Source of the DNA: Akkermansiaceae bacterium
GTDB taxonomy: Bacteria; Verrucomicrobiota; Verrucomicrobiia; Verrucomicrobiales; Akkermansiaceae
Assembly (NCBI GenBank): GCA_021733795.1
Contig: JAIPKB010000006.1
Coordinates: 1 to 60,865, forward strand
Length of the DNA: 60,865 bases
Reading direction: 5' to 3'
Below, one piece after another: positions 1 through 8,935 of this stretch. Every line of letters begins with the position of its first letter. Position 1 is the first letter of the stretch. Both the position numbers and the translations under genes were made by a program. The notes below the pieces were generated by a model. The model did no database searches, was not told the origin of the DNA, and saw only the letters and a program-made list of their open reading frames with translations.

Positions 1-1104
1 GCGGAATCGACAACGTCTGTGAACAACGATCCCAAGCTCCACCTCCAGGTCGCGGCCATGCCGAACCCGGTGCGTCCCGGAGAGCAGGTCGAGATGACCT
101 TCACACTGAGCAATCCCACCGCCCTCGATCTCGCCGGAACTGCGCTCAGATTCGTCACTCCGGCGTGGATCCACTGGACGCCCTCCGACGCAGCCCCCTC
201 TCCGGACAGCTACGATCCACTCTTCAATCCCGGCGAGGTCGCCCGCTGGGACCTCGGAACCCTTCCCGCCGGAACCAGCCGCACCATCCTCGTCTCAGGG
301 GCAATCGATGACGGCTACTACAGCCCGCCTCCCGACGGCACGCTCCTGCCCGTCACCGCCGTTGCCACCGCCGCCAACGGCGCGAGCGCCACCGACTCCG
401 CGCACCTCATCGTCGGATACCCGCCCCCGGTATATTGGCCGGTAGCCTCCGGTGGCAACGGGCACTTCTACCGAGTGGTTCCAACACCCCAAGGCACAAC
501 CTGGAACGAGGCTCGTGATTTCGCCCAAGCCACTGGCGGTCACCTCGCCACCATCAACTCCGCCGCGGAGAACGCTTTCATTTACGCACTAGTCGACCGG
601 GACAGCATTTGGATCGACCAGGGAAACTCTCAATGGGGCCCCTGGCTGGGCGGCGGACAGTTGACCGGTTCGCCGGAGCCTTCTGGCGGCTGGGTATGGG
701 TTACGGGCGAGCCTTTCGCTTTCCAAAATTGGTGCGACACCGAGCCGAACAATGCAGGTGGAAATCAGGATCGCCTTTACTTTCTTTCGACCGACTCAAG
801 TCGAGCCCCAACCTGGGGGGACAAGAACGGTGGCGACACCCTCAATGGCTTCGTCGTCGAATACGCGATCGACACGCCGGCGCTCCCCCAGATCCTCTCG
901 ATCCGCAAAGGCGAGGGAAGCAGCATGGAACTCAACCTCTTGGTCGAACCTGGCGTTTCCTACATTCTGGAGACCTCGATCGATCTCCAGCACTGGGAAC
1001 AGCATGACCTGGGAGGATCGAGCACCGATTTTGATTTGCTGATCCGTGATCTCGACGCGCCCGCACACAGCCATCGATTCTACCGTCTTGCTTCGCCCAG
1101 ATGA
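1..1104 (+). CDS. secreted C-type lectin domain protein (5' end outside window)
   Basis: The frame is open to the first base, so the gene begins outside the window. The visible part has an N-terminal immunoglobulin-like/DUF11-type beta segment (about residues 1-130). A C-type lectin fold follows (about 145-285), recognisable from GHFYRVV, the ARDFA..TGGHLATINSAAEN segment, GGWVWVTGEP, NW...EPNN and GFVVEYA. The last 60 residues match the verrucomicrobial C-terminal module (SYILETSIDLQHW...FYRLASPR). The protein is likely exported and may bind carbohydrate; the EPN-type motif supports calcium-dependent sugar binding. Exact function is unknown. Confidence 0.8.
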   Translation, partial: AESTTSVNNDPKLHLQVAAMPNPVRPGEQVEMTFTLSNPTALDLAGTALRFVTPAWIHWTPSDAAPSPDSYDPLFNPGEVARWDLGTLPAGTSRTILVSGAIDDGYYSPPPDGTLLPVTAVATAANGASATDSAHLIVGYPPPVYWPVASGGNGHFYRVVPTPQGTTWNEARDFAQATGGHLATINSAAENAFIYALVDRDSIWIDQGNSQWGPWLGGGQLTGSPEPSGGWVWVTGEPFAFQNWCDTEPNNAGGNQDRLYFLSTDSSRAPTWGDKNGGDTLNGFVVEYAIDTPALPQILSIRKGEGSSMELNLLVEPGVSYILETSIDLQHWEQHDLGGSSTDFDLLIRDLDAPAHSHRFYRLASPR

Positions 1105-1205
1105 ACCAACGGCCAACCAATAGCGGAGGCTGTGCCAACCTCAGACATCCTGACCCACCCCCGTAGGTTCAAGGCGTAGCGGAGGGATCGAGGAAAAGCA
1201 ATGAG

Positions 1206-1973
1206 CCGGACTTTCCTGCCGCCGCTCCGGGTGATAGGCTCCGCGCGTGCCAAGCGCTCCTTGACGAAGGCCGCAACGTGCCCGCCATCGGCAAAGAACT
1301 CGGGGTGCTGCCCAACACCATCCACAAAGCCATTTCCTACGGACGCCTTAAAAAAAGAGTCAACAGCCAGTGACCCGGACGAGGCAGCGCCGTCCGACCA
1401 GTTCTCTCCCGCGCCAGCCGCGCCCAGTTCGCAGAGCGACCGCAGCAAGGCCGATGGCGGGGCCGTTTTCGGCGGGGCCACCACCCGTGAAATGGATCGT
1501 CTCGCCGCCGCCAGCAGCCTGCTCGACGCCGCCGAACTGCGCTTCGAGCCCGCCAATGACATCCCCAACGGCGGCGTCCTCTGCGCCCTGCCCGCGCTCA
1601 TTGCCCTCGGCCTGCTGCGCCACGCTTCCGACCATTTCGCCCTGCCCAAGGGCTTCTATCCGCTCGAGTCCATCTTCGTGCTGCTCGCCTCCCTCGCACT
1701 CGCGCGGGTGCCCAGCCTCGAACAGTTGCGCTACGAACCACCCGGCGAATGGGGCAAGCTCATGGGGCTGGACCGCATCCCCGAAGTGAAGACCCTGCGG
1801 GAAAAAATCGGCCTGCTTGCCGATGACACCGAGCGCACCGCCCGCTGGGCCGCCACCATGGCACGCGACTGGATGGGCCAGGACACCGAGGCCGCCGGCG
1901 TGCTGCTCATCGATGGCCACAACTGCGGTGTGGCAGGAAGCTCTTTATCGACACCATCAAGCTCATCTCCTAG
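1206..1973 (+). pseudogene. degenerate transposase (frameshifted, internally deleted)
   Basis: A helix-turn-helix segment (VPAIGKELGVLPNTIHKAI) lies in one frame and runs into a seven-A tract near 1350. The rest continues in the next frame: NGGVLCALPALIALGLL, then GFYPLESIFVLLASLALARV, then LLIDGH near 1910. The tract RKLFIDTIKLIS then follows directly in another frame. In intact relatives known to me DGH and RKLF.DTIK are separated by about 100 residues, so the catalytic core is deleted. This is a dead transposase of the HTH-plus-'DGH' type seen in verrucomicrobia and planctomycetes; the family name is not certain. Confidence 0.6.
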
Positions 1974-1975
1974 CC

Positions 1976-2051
1976 GCCAACATTGACGTCGGACGTGGCG
2001 GGGATGGTGGTTTCGAGTTCAACTCCGAAGGTGATCTGCTCGGCTTTGGTA
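1976..2051 (-). pseudogene. amidoligase-like N-terminal scrap
   Basis: The minus strand reads KAEQITFGVELETTIPATSD. The FGVELET stretch resembles the start of phage/plasmid putative amidoligases (ATP-grasp-related). Only about 25 residues remain, wedged between a transposase remnant and a primase remnant. It is too short to be certain. Confidence 0.3.
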
Positions 2052-2058
2052 CCACGTC

Positions 2059-2532
2059 GAAGGACCCGTCGCCATCCTCTTCACCACCACCTCCATCGAC
2101 ATCGACGAAGAACTTCTCAACCGCTGTCTCGTCCTGACAGTCGATGAATCCCGCGCCCAAACCCAGCGCATCCACACCCTCCAGCGCGAGGCCCGCACCA
2201 TCGAAGGCACCCTCGCCGCCGAGCGCCGCCGCGACATCCTCCACCTCATGCAAAACGCCCAGCGGCTCATCGTCCCCATGCGCATTGCCAACCCCTACGC
2301 CCGCCACCTCACCTTCACCAGCGGCCGCACCCGCACCCGCCGCGACCACGAAAAATACCTCACCCTCATCGACACCATCGCCCTTCTCCACCAGCACCAG
2401 CGCCAGCCCGTCACCCACCAGGTCAGCGGCCGCACCGTGGAAATGCTCCCCGTCACCCTGGAGGACATCCAAGCCGCCAACCGCATCGCCCCGGAAGTGC
2501 TGGGCCGCAGTCTCGACGAACTCCCTCCCCAA
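2059..2532 (+). pseudogene. primase/helicase-type mobile-element protein, internal/C-terminal fragment
   Basis: An open stretch without its own start reads EGPVAILFTTTSIDIDEELLNRC, then a helical region with NAQRLIVPMRIANPY, RTRRDHEKYLTLIDTIALLHQHQ and VTLEDI..AN, ending LGRSLDELPPQ. I associate this pattern with CHC2-zinc-finger primase-like proteins carried next to a tyrosine recombinase on mobile elements. The N-terminal part is missing. It runs directly into a recombinase fragment in another frame. Confidence 0.5.
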
Positions 2533-3106
2533 GGAAGCGCTCGGCCTCCACCAGGTCCAAGCCGTCATCGCCGTCCCCGACGTCCGCGACCCCCTGGGCA
2601 TCCGCGACCGCACCATGCTCGAACTCTTCTACAGCACCGGCCTGCGCCGCAGCGAACTCGCCCGCCTGGAAATCCACGATCTCAACCGCGAGCGCCAGAC
2701 CCTGCAGATCCGCCAGGGCAAAGGCCACAAGGACCGCGTCGTGCCCGTCGGCAACCGCGTCCTCGCCTGGCTCGAGCGCTACCTCGACGAAGTCCGCCCC
2801 CGCCTCCTGCTCGACGTCCAACAACGCGCCCTATTCCTCACCAGTTACGGCGACCCCTTCAACCCCGACGTCCTCAGCCGCATGGTCAGCAAGTTCATCA
2901 AAAAGGCCGAGATCGAGCGCCCCGGCTCATGTCATCTGATGCGTCACACCTGCGCCACCCACATGTTGGAAGGCGGAGCCGACATCCGATTCATCCAGCA
3001 GCTACTCGGCCACGAAAAGCTCGAAACCACTGCCATTTACACCCAGGTCAGCATCGAGCAGCTCAAAGCCGTCCACGGCAAGACCCACCCCGCCGAAAAA
3101 CGCTGA
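2525..3106 (+). pseudogene. tyrosine recombinase (XerC/D-like), N-terminally truncated
   Basis: The catalytic domain of a tyrosine recombinase is nearly complete: arginine in TGLRRSE, lysine in GKGHKDRVVP, HLMRHTCATHM (H-x-x-R), LGHEK histidine and the nucleophile tyrosine in IYTQVS. The N-terminal SAM-like core-binding domain (about 90-100 residues) is absent; the frame upstream belongs to the primase fragment. It probably came from the same composite element as the primase-like protein. Without the core-binding domain it is unlikely to be active. Confidence 0.75.
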
Positions 3107-3418
3107 AGGATTGTAGGCGTTTTGGACAGGAGCGCACGCGACGTGCCCCAAAGGGGTGAGCAGCCGTGAGGCGGCTGCGAATCAAACCGCCCGCAAGCCC
3201 CGGTAACGTCCCCTGTAGCGTCGGTCCACTTGTCCCGGCAATTTATCCCGGCATAGCATGCGAAGCCGGATAGCTCGAAGAGCGACGACGGATGACCGTC
3301 GCCCGCTGACCGTCCCTCGCCGTCCGGATCGCGGCCAGCCGCCGGGAGTCCACCGGTCTGCCCAAAAATCCCCGAAAACCCAGAGATTTTCCTTCCTTTA
3401 GCTGCCGGAATCGTCAGG
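3107..3418. other. intergenic, no gene recognised
   Basis: This stretch lies between the recombinase fragment and the RHS tip. No convincing ORF, RNA gene or terminator is seen; it is probably decayed mobile-element DNA. Confidence 0.4.
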
Positions 3419-3877
3419 ATGGTGCGTGAAAAGATGACCTGCAGCCTCTCGAAACCCGCGCCTGCGCGCCGCCCACTCACCGCGAAAAACCGCGTCTGGG
3501 AAAATTTTCGTTTTGCTAACAAACCGCGTCCCTCAAACCGCCGCCAACCCCTGCAACCGCGCCGGAAAATCCGCCCTACGCCTACGAAACCCGCGTCGGG
3601 TATCCCTTGTTGGCCGTCCAGGGATCCCATCGGGGAAAGGGGCGGGGTGAATCTGCATGGGTTTGTGGGGAATGAGCCAAATGCGAATATCGATGTTCTT
3701 GGAAAGGTTGTTCAGGCAAAGCTAACCGTTGACAATCCCAGTGGTTCCAGGCCCAATTATCAGATTGACATGTACTTCAAATACAAGATATGCGTATGTG
3801 ATAAGACCAAGAACAAGGATCTAGCGCTCTGGGGGAAAGATCAACGTTCTGCAAAAAATGACACCAGCGCTGTTTAA
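3419..3877 (+). pseudogene. orphan RHS repeat-associated C-terminal tip
   Basis: At about 3616-3710 the frame contains the hallmark end of an RHS core (SRDPIGERGGVNLHGFVGNE...ID.LGK). The YD-repeat shell that should precede it is absent; upstream codons are compositionally junk. About 55 residues follow the core motif (QAKLTVDN...FKYKICVCD...), the position of the variable toxin tip in RHS proteins. It resembles a displaced RHS tip left after recombination. No immunity gene is identifiable directly downstream. Confidence 0.6.
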
Positions 3878-4265
3878 CGTTCTCATTTGCATTTCTGACT
3901 TTGCGGGGATCTCCTCAATTGTATCTCTTATTTTTCGTCGGCGGGCGTTGGGAGGTTTCATTCCGTAACCACCGCCCCGCCGCCCTTGCTCAGCGACTTG
4001 GGGCTGCCGCCCCAAACCCCCTCCGGGGGCTTCTCCCCTCCCGTCCCCCAGGGGAGGCGGGGGGAAGCTCTTTTCCTATAACACTGAATCCCAATGCGTT
4101 ACAACCACCCCATGAAGAAATCTTGAAGTAAACTTCAATTTGTTGTTGACTGCCTTCTCATGATAGTCATGGATGTCAACAGCACTTCAGTCTCTCTCCA
4201 AAGTCACCGCAATGACGCGGTGACATCACATCTAACGTTCGGCAAAGAATGCTTACCAACACGTC
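3878..4265. other. intergenic, no gene recognised
   Basis: The stretch contains C/G-rich runs around 3990-4070 but no supported ORF or RNA. It precedes the outer-membrane barrel gene, and no clear Shine-Dalgarno is seen before that start. Confidence 0.4.
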
Positions 4266-5021
4266 ATGCAAATGTTAGTTACAACAAAGGGCTTATCCAT
4301 CGTTTTCTGCTTTGCCAGCACTCTGGCAGCGTTTGCCCACGAACCGGAAGTGCAGCTCCCCTTCGAGCGACCGCATGCCCATGACACGGCTGAAGGTCAT
4401 GCCCATTTGGGATGGGAGAGCAGGTATTTTTCCGAAGGCAGAGATGCTCTTGACGGTGACTCCCTGTTCACTGGCAGTTTCGAGATGGCGTGGAAGCACA
4501 TCGCAGGTGGAGTTTGGTATGGGTATTCACCGGATCAGCGCTACGATGAACTACAACTGACTCTCGCGCTTTCCCAGAGCATAGGGGATCTCGAGTTCTA
4601 CGGAGGCTACACACACCTACGGTTCCCCTTTGACGATTCACACGACAACGAGCTTGGCTTGGGGCTCGTGTGGTCGGGCCTGCCACTCGATATCGAACTG
4701 TCCGCCGACCTTTATTACTCATTCGATGCCGGCGGCTACTTTGCAGAGATTGCAGCCGGTCGCGAATTCTCGATTAGCGATAGACTCTCTCTAAACTTCT
4801 CGGTTCCATTCGGAATAAACCAAGGCTACGTGACCGACGGCCACGATGGTGCCAACAACATCGCCTTGCGATTTGGAGTGGAATTTGCCTTGTCGGATTC
4901 CATGTCAGTCACAGCGCACACCACATACAGCTGGGCTTTGGGTAGGGATACCGCATTTGCCGGAGACGACCAGCTGATCGACTTTTTTCACGGAGGCGTA
5001 GGATTGCAATGGTCGTTCTAG
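4266..5021 (+). CDS. outer-membrane beta-barrel protein
   Basis: The 251-residue product has an N-terminal signal peptide (LVTTKGLSIVFCFASTLAAFAHE). Alternating hydrophobic/polar strands follow, such as ELQLTLALSQSIGDLEFYGGYTHL and IELSADLYYSFDAGGYFAEIAAG. It ends in FHGGVGLQWSF, whose C-terminal phenylalanine is typical of Bam-inserted barrels. A His-rich stretch (PHAHDTAEGHAH) follows the signal peptide. A second ATG two codons in (4272) could be used. It likely forms a barrel of about ten strands in the outer membrane; substrate unknown. Confidence 0.75.
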   Translation: MQMLVTTKGLSIVFCFASTLAAFAHEPEVQLPFERPHAHDTAEGHAHLGWESRYFSEGRDALDGDSLFTGSFEMAWKHIAGGVWYGYSPDQRYDELQLTLALSQSIGDLEFYGGYTHLRFPFDDSHDNELGLGLVWSGLPLDIELSADLYYSFDAGGYFAEIAAGREFSISDRLSLNFSVPFGINQGYVTDGHDGANNIALRFGVEFALSDSMSVTAHTTYSWALGRDTAFAGDDQLIDFFHGGVGLQWSF

Positions 5022-5032
5022 AGAGACCACAA

Positions 5033-5158
5033 ATGCCGAACAAGACAGTGGATCTGGACGAGTTCTCAGAGTGGTGCGACCAGGAAGGTCTTGCGCGCGA
5101 CGGAGCTTCCAGGTCGCGGTATGCGAGCGAGTTGCTTCGCAGTCGAAATGCCAAATAA
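5033..5158 (+). CDS. small hypothetical protein (41 aa)
   Basis: A short ORF starts 11 bases after the barrel gene: MPNKTVDLDEFSEWCDQEGL, then a basic helix ending LLRSRNAK. The composition looks protein-like (acidic DLDEF..WC followed by an Arg-rich helix). No family is recognised and no strong ribosome-binding site is seen. Confidence 0.35.
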   Translation: MPNKTVDLDEFSEWCDQEGLARDGASRSRYASELLRSRNAK

Positions 5159-5298
5159 GTCAGCGAAGTACAATCCGCCCTGTTGCACGCCGCTTCTCTC
5201 GAAGCTTGATTGGCAGCGAGAACGCTTGTAGAGTTTGCGGGCCTGCGCTGTCTGTAACGGTTGTCTGGCCTCAAACATTATACTCAAATGAGCACGCT

Positions 5299-5736
5299 AT
5301 GCGCAGTATCACCGTAGAGAACTATCAAAAACAGAAGGAATACCCCGGAGTCGTTGCCGTGGTGGCCCAAGTGCTCGCCCGGCAACGATTCGTTGCTCCT
5401 GTAGACGTTTTTCTCGGTATGGGACTTCTGGGGACCGATGATCTGGCTAGGTGGAGGCGTGGTGCAGTTCAGTATCTGGAGCGCGTACTCCGATGCAACC
5501 TTTCGAGGGCCAGCGCGATTCTGCGGATTCTTCGATTTCACGCGCACGATCTTAACCTCGGCGCTTCGATATCAGCGTATACGCATCGCAATAGGGCATT
5601 ACGCTTCTCCAAGACTGGCGCACGCCCCATTGAAGAAGCCTATGCGAGGCACTTCGTGGTGATCGGCAAAAAGAATCCTTTTGAGAACGCCGGGGGGACG
5701 TCCGAAGCCGGCACCCGAGTGTCGCCCGCAGAATGA
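5299..5736 (+). CDS. conserved hypothetical protein
   Basis: The 145-residue product starts MRSITVENYQKQKEYPGVVA. Its mostly helical body includes VLARQRFVAPVDVFLGMGLL, YLERVLRCNLSRASAILRIL and FHAHDLNL, and it ends with ALRFSKTG...EEAYARHFVVIGKK. The frame stays open further upstream, but the residues before Met at 5299 look non-coding. It resembles small conserved proteins of unknown function carried in accessory DNA. No catalytic motif is seen. Confidence 0.55.
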   Translation: MRSITVENYQKQKEYPGVVAVVAQVLARQRFVAPVDVFLGMGLLGTDDLARWRRGAVQYLERVLRCNLSRASAILRILRFHAHDLNLGASISAYTHRNRALRFSKTGARPIEEAYARHFVVIGKKNPFENAGGTSEAGTRVSPAE

Positions 5737-5825
5737 CGCTAAGGGGGGCCTCCAACAGCGCATCCGCCAAATCGAAATGGGGCTTCCTGCGCGCCGCCGG
5801 ATTGACCTGAAACGTTGCAAGAATT

Positions 5826-6080
5826 ATGGGAAAGAAGAGCAGATTGAAGAAAGAGAGACGGCTGCTGAATGCATCGGACGGAGTTTCCATGTGGGCCGAT
5901 GCCGATGGCATCCACTCAATAGTTAAAGACGAAAAGCCGTCACCTGAAAGAGTAGAAGAAATGGAGCGGGCGTATCGGGAAAATATTAGAACCTCCCCAA
6001 TCTGGAATGCAATGGTCAAGAAATATGGGAGAGAGAGGGCCGAAGAGTTACTCCTTGAATGTAAAATTGAAATTGATTGA
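5826..6080 (+). CDS. small basic/acidic hypothetical protein (84 aa)
   Basis: It begins MGKKSRLKKERRLL, a lysine-rich start shared by many small SEC-C-like or nucleic-acid-associated proteins. An amphipathic helical part follows (PERVEEMERAYRENI, NAMVKKYGRERAEELLLECK). It lies 89 bases after the previous gene in the same direction. Codon pattern and composition look genuine; function is unknown. Confidence 0.5.
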   Translation: MGKKSRLKKERRLLNASDGVSMWADADGIHSIVKDEKPSPERVEEMERAYRENIRTSPIWNAMVKKYGRERAEELLLECKIEID

Positions 6081-6451
6081 GAAGATGGATTCAAGGGCTA
6101 TGAGCGACTGCCTTGTCGGAGGTTGCACCATTAGAAAATTGCGAGAGGCCCTGCCGCCGGGAGAACGAGCTGACTTTGACGCAAGTGTTCCCTTCAAGAT
6201 TAGGTAGTGCCAGCCGATCACATCCGGTCCACAGATGGCGGACAAGACGCGCCCCAGGTCCTGCAGTGCGAGCACTTTGAGGTCGCTCTGTCTGCACGGT
6301 TCCACCTCCTAACAACATCGAGACAATGAACCCCGTAACGATTTAAAGATTCTCGCTCGTTCGGAAAGCTCTCGGGGATAACTCCCCCACCCCCGTCCCT
6401 GGAGTCTGGCTGCCTTCCCGGAAGTCCCTCCCCCGTTTCACCGCACCCCCC
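6081..6451. other. intergenic remnant region
   Basis: No gene is supported here. A short minus-strand stretch at about 6205-6305 (DLKVLALQDLGRVLSAICGPDVIGW) looks protein-like but lacks a start and family; it may be a gene scrap. Confidence 0.35.
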
Positions 6452-6483
6452 GCCCCGGTCTCCCAATGAGTCCGGGGCTTTTT
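6452..6483 (+). terminator. Rho-independent terminator
   Basis: A seven-base stem (GCCCCGG / CCGGGGC) with a 13-base loop is followed by TTTTT on the plus strand. No intact gene ends just upstream, so it may be left over from a deleted gene. Confidence 0.6.
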
Positions 6484-6667
6484 GTTTCAGCCCATGACGG
6501 GGCAGGCGGGATAATTGCAGGCCGAGCGACAATCCGCCATCCGCCATCCCAGAGTGTGTCCAGCCGGCCGGCCTGCCGCCCGATCTCCCCAACGGCCGGT
6601 CAAATTCGCCACATGTGGCACAGTTGCCGTTTTCGGGCGGGCCGCCTGTTACCGAGTGTGAGCGGCG

Positions 6668-6851
6668 GTGTTTCGGTGTTTCGGTGTTTCGGTGGGTCGG
6701 TGTTTCGGTGTTTCGGTGGGTCGGTGTTTCGGTGTTTCGGTGGGTCGGTGTTTCGGTGGGTCGGTGTTTCGGTGGGTCGGTGTTTCGGTGTTTCGGTGTT
6801 TCGGTGTTTCGGTGGGTCGGTGTTTCGGTGGGTCGGTGGGCCGGTGGGCGG
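6668..6851. repeat. octamer minisatellite (GTGTTTCG / GTGGGTCG)
   Basis: About 23 consecutive 8-bp units occur in two main forms, GTGTTTCG and GTGGGTCG; the last two are GTGGGCCG and GTGGGCGG. Because 8 is not a multiple of 3, all three plus frames are open and encode the same eight-residue cycle (V-F-R-C-F-G-like) in different phases. The ORFs over it are therefore artefacts of the repeat. Confidence 0.95.
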
Positions 6852-6947
6852 GAGGACAGAGGTCAGGAGTCGGGAGTCAGGAGTCAGGAGTCGGGAGTCG
6901 GGAGTCAGAGGTCAGAGGTCAGAGGTCAGAGGTCAGGAGTTAGGAGG
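6852..6947. repeat. heptamer repeat array (GTCAGGA/GTCGGGA/GTCAGAG)
   Basis: Tandem 7-bp units follow the octamer array directly. The motif is like cyanobacterial short tandem heptamers. Looser versions occur inside elements C (about 13680-13735) and D (about 16640-16690). Confidence 0.9.
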
Positions 6948-7293
6948 GCGGAGGTCAGTGGACGCGGTCTCTGTTTACGTCTGAGTGGCGTTCTGATGGA
7001 ATCACACGGGCGCTGGCGGTATGCATACTGACCTGGAAGTGAGATGTGCCCGGCTCTGCTCGTAGCACCTGCGGCACCTTGTCGTCGGGGGGGGGGGCGG
7101 AGGTGGTTTTGGTGGCGATAGAATCAACGACCCATGTTTCTTGGTTAGTTCTTCCAAATCTTCCAATCCGGCTGGAATAGGCCTAGCGAAAAGGCTGGGG
7201 CGATTTGTCTCGACGGGAGGCGGAAAGTTATGGTACCATCGCACCACGTCACTTCCTCCTCTCCTTTTTCCCGATCTCCAATCTCCGCTTCCT
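6948..7293. other. intergenic, no gene recognised
   Basis: The stretch between the heptamer array and element A holds a G-run at 7087-7096 and no supported gene. Confidence 0.4.
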
Positions 7294-7342
7294 CTTCCCC
7301 ATGCGCACCAACGCTGAAAAGCAATTTCCTAGCAATAACTTC
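7294..7342. repeat. dispersed element, copy A (3' end only)
   Basis: The segment carries ATGCGCACCAACGCTGAAAA followed by GCAATTTCCTAGCAAT, the terminal module shared with copies B, C and D. The rest of the element is absent. It lies in the leader of the esterase gene. Confidence 0.8.
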
Positions 7343-7408
7343 CTCTCCCTCCAGGACACTCGGCGTTTTGCCTTGTTGGAACTGCTGCAGTGGGTTAGGT
7401 ATTCGTCC

Positions 7409-8431
7409 ATGTATCTGCCCGCGTCATGCTTCACCCTGGCCATGTTGCTGTCATTGCCCTTGAACGCCCGCGAGTGGACCAATCAAGGTGGACAGAAGAT
7501 CGAGGCTGATTACGTTTCCTGCGATGGCACCACCGTGGTCCTGAAGCGGGATGGCAAGGACATCAGTTACGCGATTGCCAAGCTCTCCGCCGCCGATCAG
7601 GCGTTCATCAAGGAGCAAATGGCCGCCAAGCCCGCTCCGGCAAAAGCGCTCACCGGCTGGATTCAGGATTTCGGTATTGCCAAACCCGCATTCGCGGAGG
7701 CCAAGCTCTACCTGGGCAACAGCAACGCCAAGGCCGTCTATCAGGCGTTCGCCAAAGGTGAATTTCCGCCGGATTGGACCACCAACAAGAAGGATGTCAA
7801 AGCCGAATTCGATTACGATGCCACCACCGCCAAAACCATCGTCTATGTCCCGGCCACCTATGACGGCACCAAGCCGTTCGGTGTCTATCTGCACGTCAGC
7901 CCGGGTGACGGCGGCGAAGACATGAAGGACTACGCACCTGTGATGGACCGGCTCAACCTCATCTACATCAGCCCCATGGGCACCTCCAACGACCAGCCCA
8001 TGCTCCGCCGGATCAAGCTCGCCATAGACGCCCTCAGTGCGGTGCGCGCCCAATACAAGACCGATCCCAAGCGCATCGGCGTGGGCGGCTTTTCCGGTGG
8101 TGGTCACATCGCCATGCTCCTTCATGCGATGTTTCCCGATATCTTCATGGGCTCGGTGAGCCACGCCGCGCAAAGCTATTTGCCGCAACCCGGAAGCTGC
8201 GGCCACTTCCCCGGCTTGGAAGCCCGCGATTTCAAGTCCGGCGTCCTCAAAAAACACAAATGGTGTGTCATCTCCGGTGACAAGGATCAGAATTACGCCG
8301 AGATCCAGAAAACCTCCAAACTCTGGGAAGCCTACCGGATGAATTACAAGTTCTTCGACGTCCCGGGCATGGCCCATTCCAATGCCGAGCCCGACCGGCT
8401 GGAAGCCGCCCTCAAATGGATCGGCCTGTAA
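7409..8431 (+). CDS. SHD1-domain alpha/beta-hydrolase (secreted esterase-like)
   Basis: The 340-residue product starts at MYLPASCFTLAMLL with a signal peptide ending near LPLNA. An SLA1-homology-1-like domain follows (REWTNQGGQKIEADYV..DGTTVVLKRDGK..YAIAKLSAADQAFI, about residues 20-70). The remainder is an alpha/beta-hydrolase with nucleophile elbow GGFSGGG (near residue 232) and a late histidine in PGMAHSNAEPDR. SHD1 plus hydrolase is common in planctomycetes and verrucomicrobia. The frame stays open upstream to 7205, but that part covers the dispersed repeat, so the later ATG was chosen. Probable periplasmic polyester or acetyl-sugar esterase. Confidence 0.8.
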   Translation: MYLPASCFTLAMLLSLPLNAREWTNQGGQKIEADYVSCDGTTVVLKRDGKDISYAIAKLSAADQAFIKEQMAAKPAPAKALTGWIQDFGIAKPAFAEAKLYLGNSNAKAVYQAFAKGEFPPDWTTNKKDVKAEFDYDATTAKTIVYVPATYDGTKPFGVYLHVSPGDGGEDMKDYAPVMDRLNLIYISPMGTSNDQPMLRRIKLAIDALSAVRAQYKTDPKRIGVGGFSGGGHIAMLLHAMFPDIFMGSVSHAAQSYLPQPGSCGHFPGLEARDFKSGVLKKHKWCVISGDKDQNYAEIQKTSKLWEAYRMNYKFFDVPGMAHSNAEPDRLEAALKWIGL

Positions 8432-8567
8432 CGGGTGCCGATCTCAGCTTCACCCCCACCACGGATGCGGGGTTGGGGGGGATTGAGAGGCGCGAATGGC
8501 AACGGGCGGCCACCCAACTTCCGCGAGAGTCCCACCCAGCCGGTTCCCTGCGCTATTTGTTGCGGAT
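8432..8567. other. intergenic, no gene recognised
   Basis: A short spacer between the esterase and element B; no stem-loop with T-run was found. Confidence 0.4.
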
Positions 8568-8822
8568 TATCGCGCATTCTCCTTGGCTGCGGGGCCTGGA
8601 AGTCTATTTTCCGGGTTGAGGAGCTCCGCCCATGGATCCAGCCGCAAACGCCCGGCCTTCTCTTTTTCAGCTTTTCAGCTTTTCAGTTTTGACTGCGTCT
8701 ATGCGGGCTGCGGCTTCTCCGATCTGGCCAAGTTCGCTATTGCTCACACAGCGTTCAGTTTTTCAGCTTTTACCCCATCGCCCCTCATGCGCACCAACCC
8801 AGAAAGCAATTTCCTAGTAATC
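8568..8822. repeat. dispersed element, copy B
   Basis: It matches C and D through CTTGGC..GGGGCCTGGAAG, TCCGGGTTGAG, ATCCAGCCGCAAACGCCCGG, a CAGCTTTT tract, and the end module CATGCGCACCAACCC...GCAATTTCCTAG. Relative to C and D it carries about 70 bp of extra sequence within the CAGCTTTT tract (about 8690-8758). It lies upstream of the PQQ-propeller gene. Confidence 0.85.
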
Positions 8823-8935
8823 ACCCTGACTTGACGCGCATGGGGCGAGGGGGGAAACCATGAGTAACCCTCCGGTGATAGGCGGCGTGGTTTTGTTCCG
8901 TATCCGTCACCAGCATGCCCTCAATCCGTATCCGT

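Noticed and set aside
1340-1380. Programmed frameshift at the A7 tract in the transposase
   Set aside because: The shift needed is +1 and the gene has a further deletion in the catalytic region, so a simple indel in a dead gene is more likely.
6466-7031. Three overlapping ORFs across the octamer and heptamer arrays
   Set aside because: The 8-bp unit keeps all three frames open by arithmetic; the encoded peptide is only the repeat itself and has no start signal or family.
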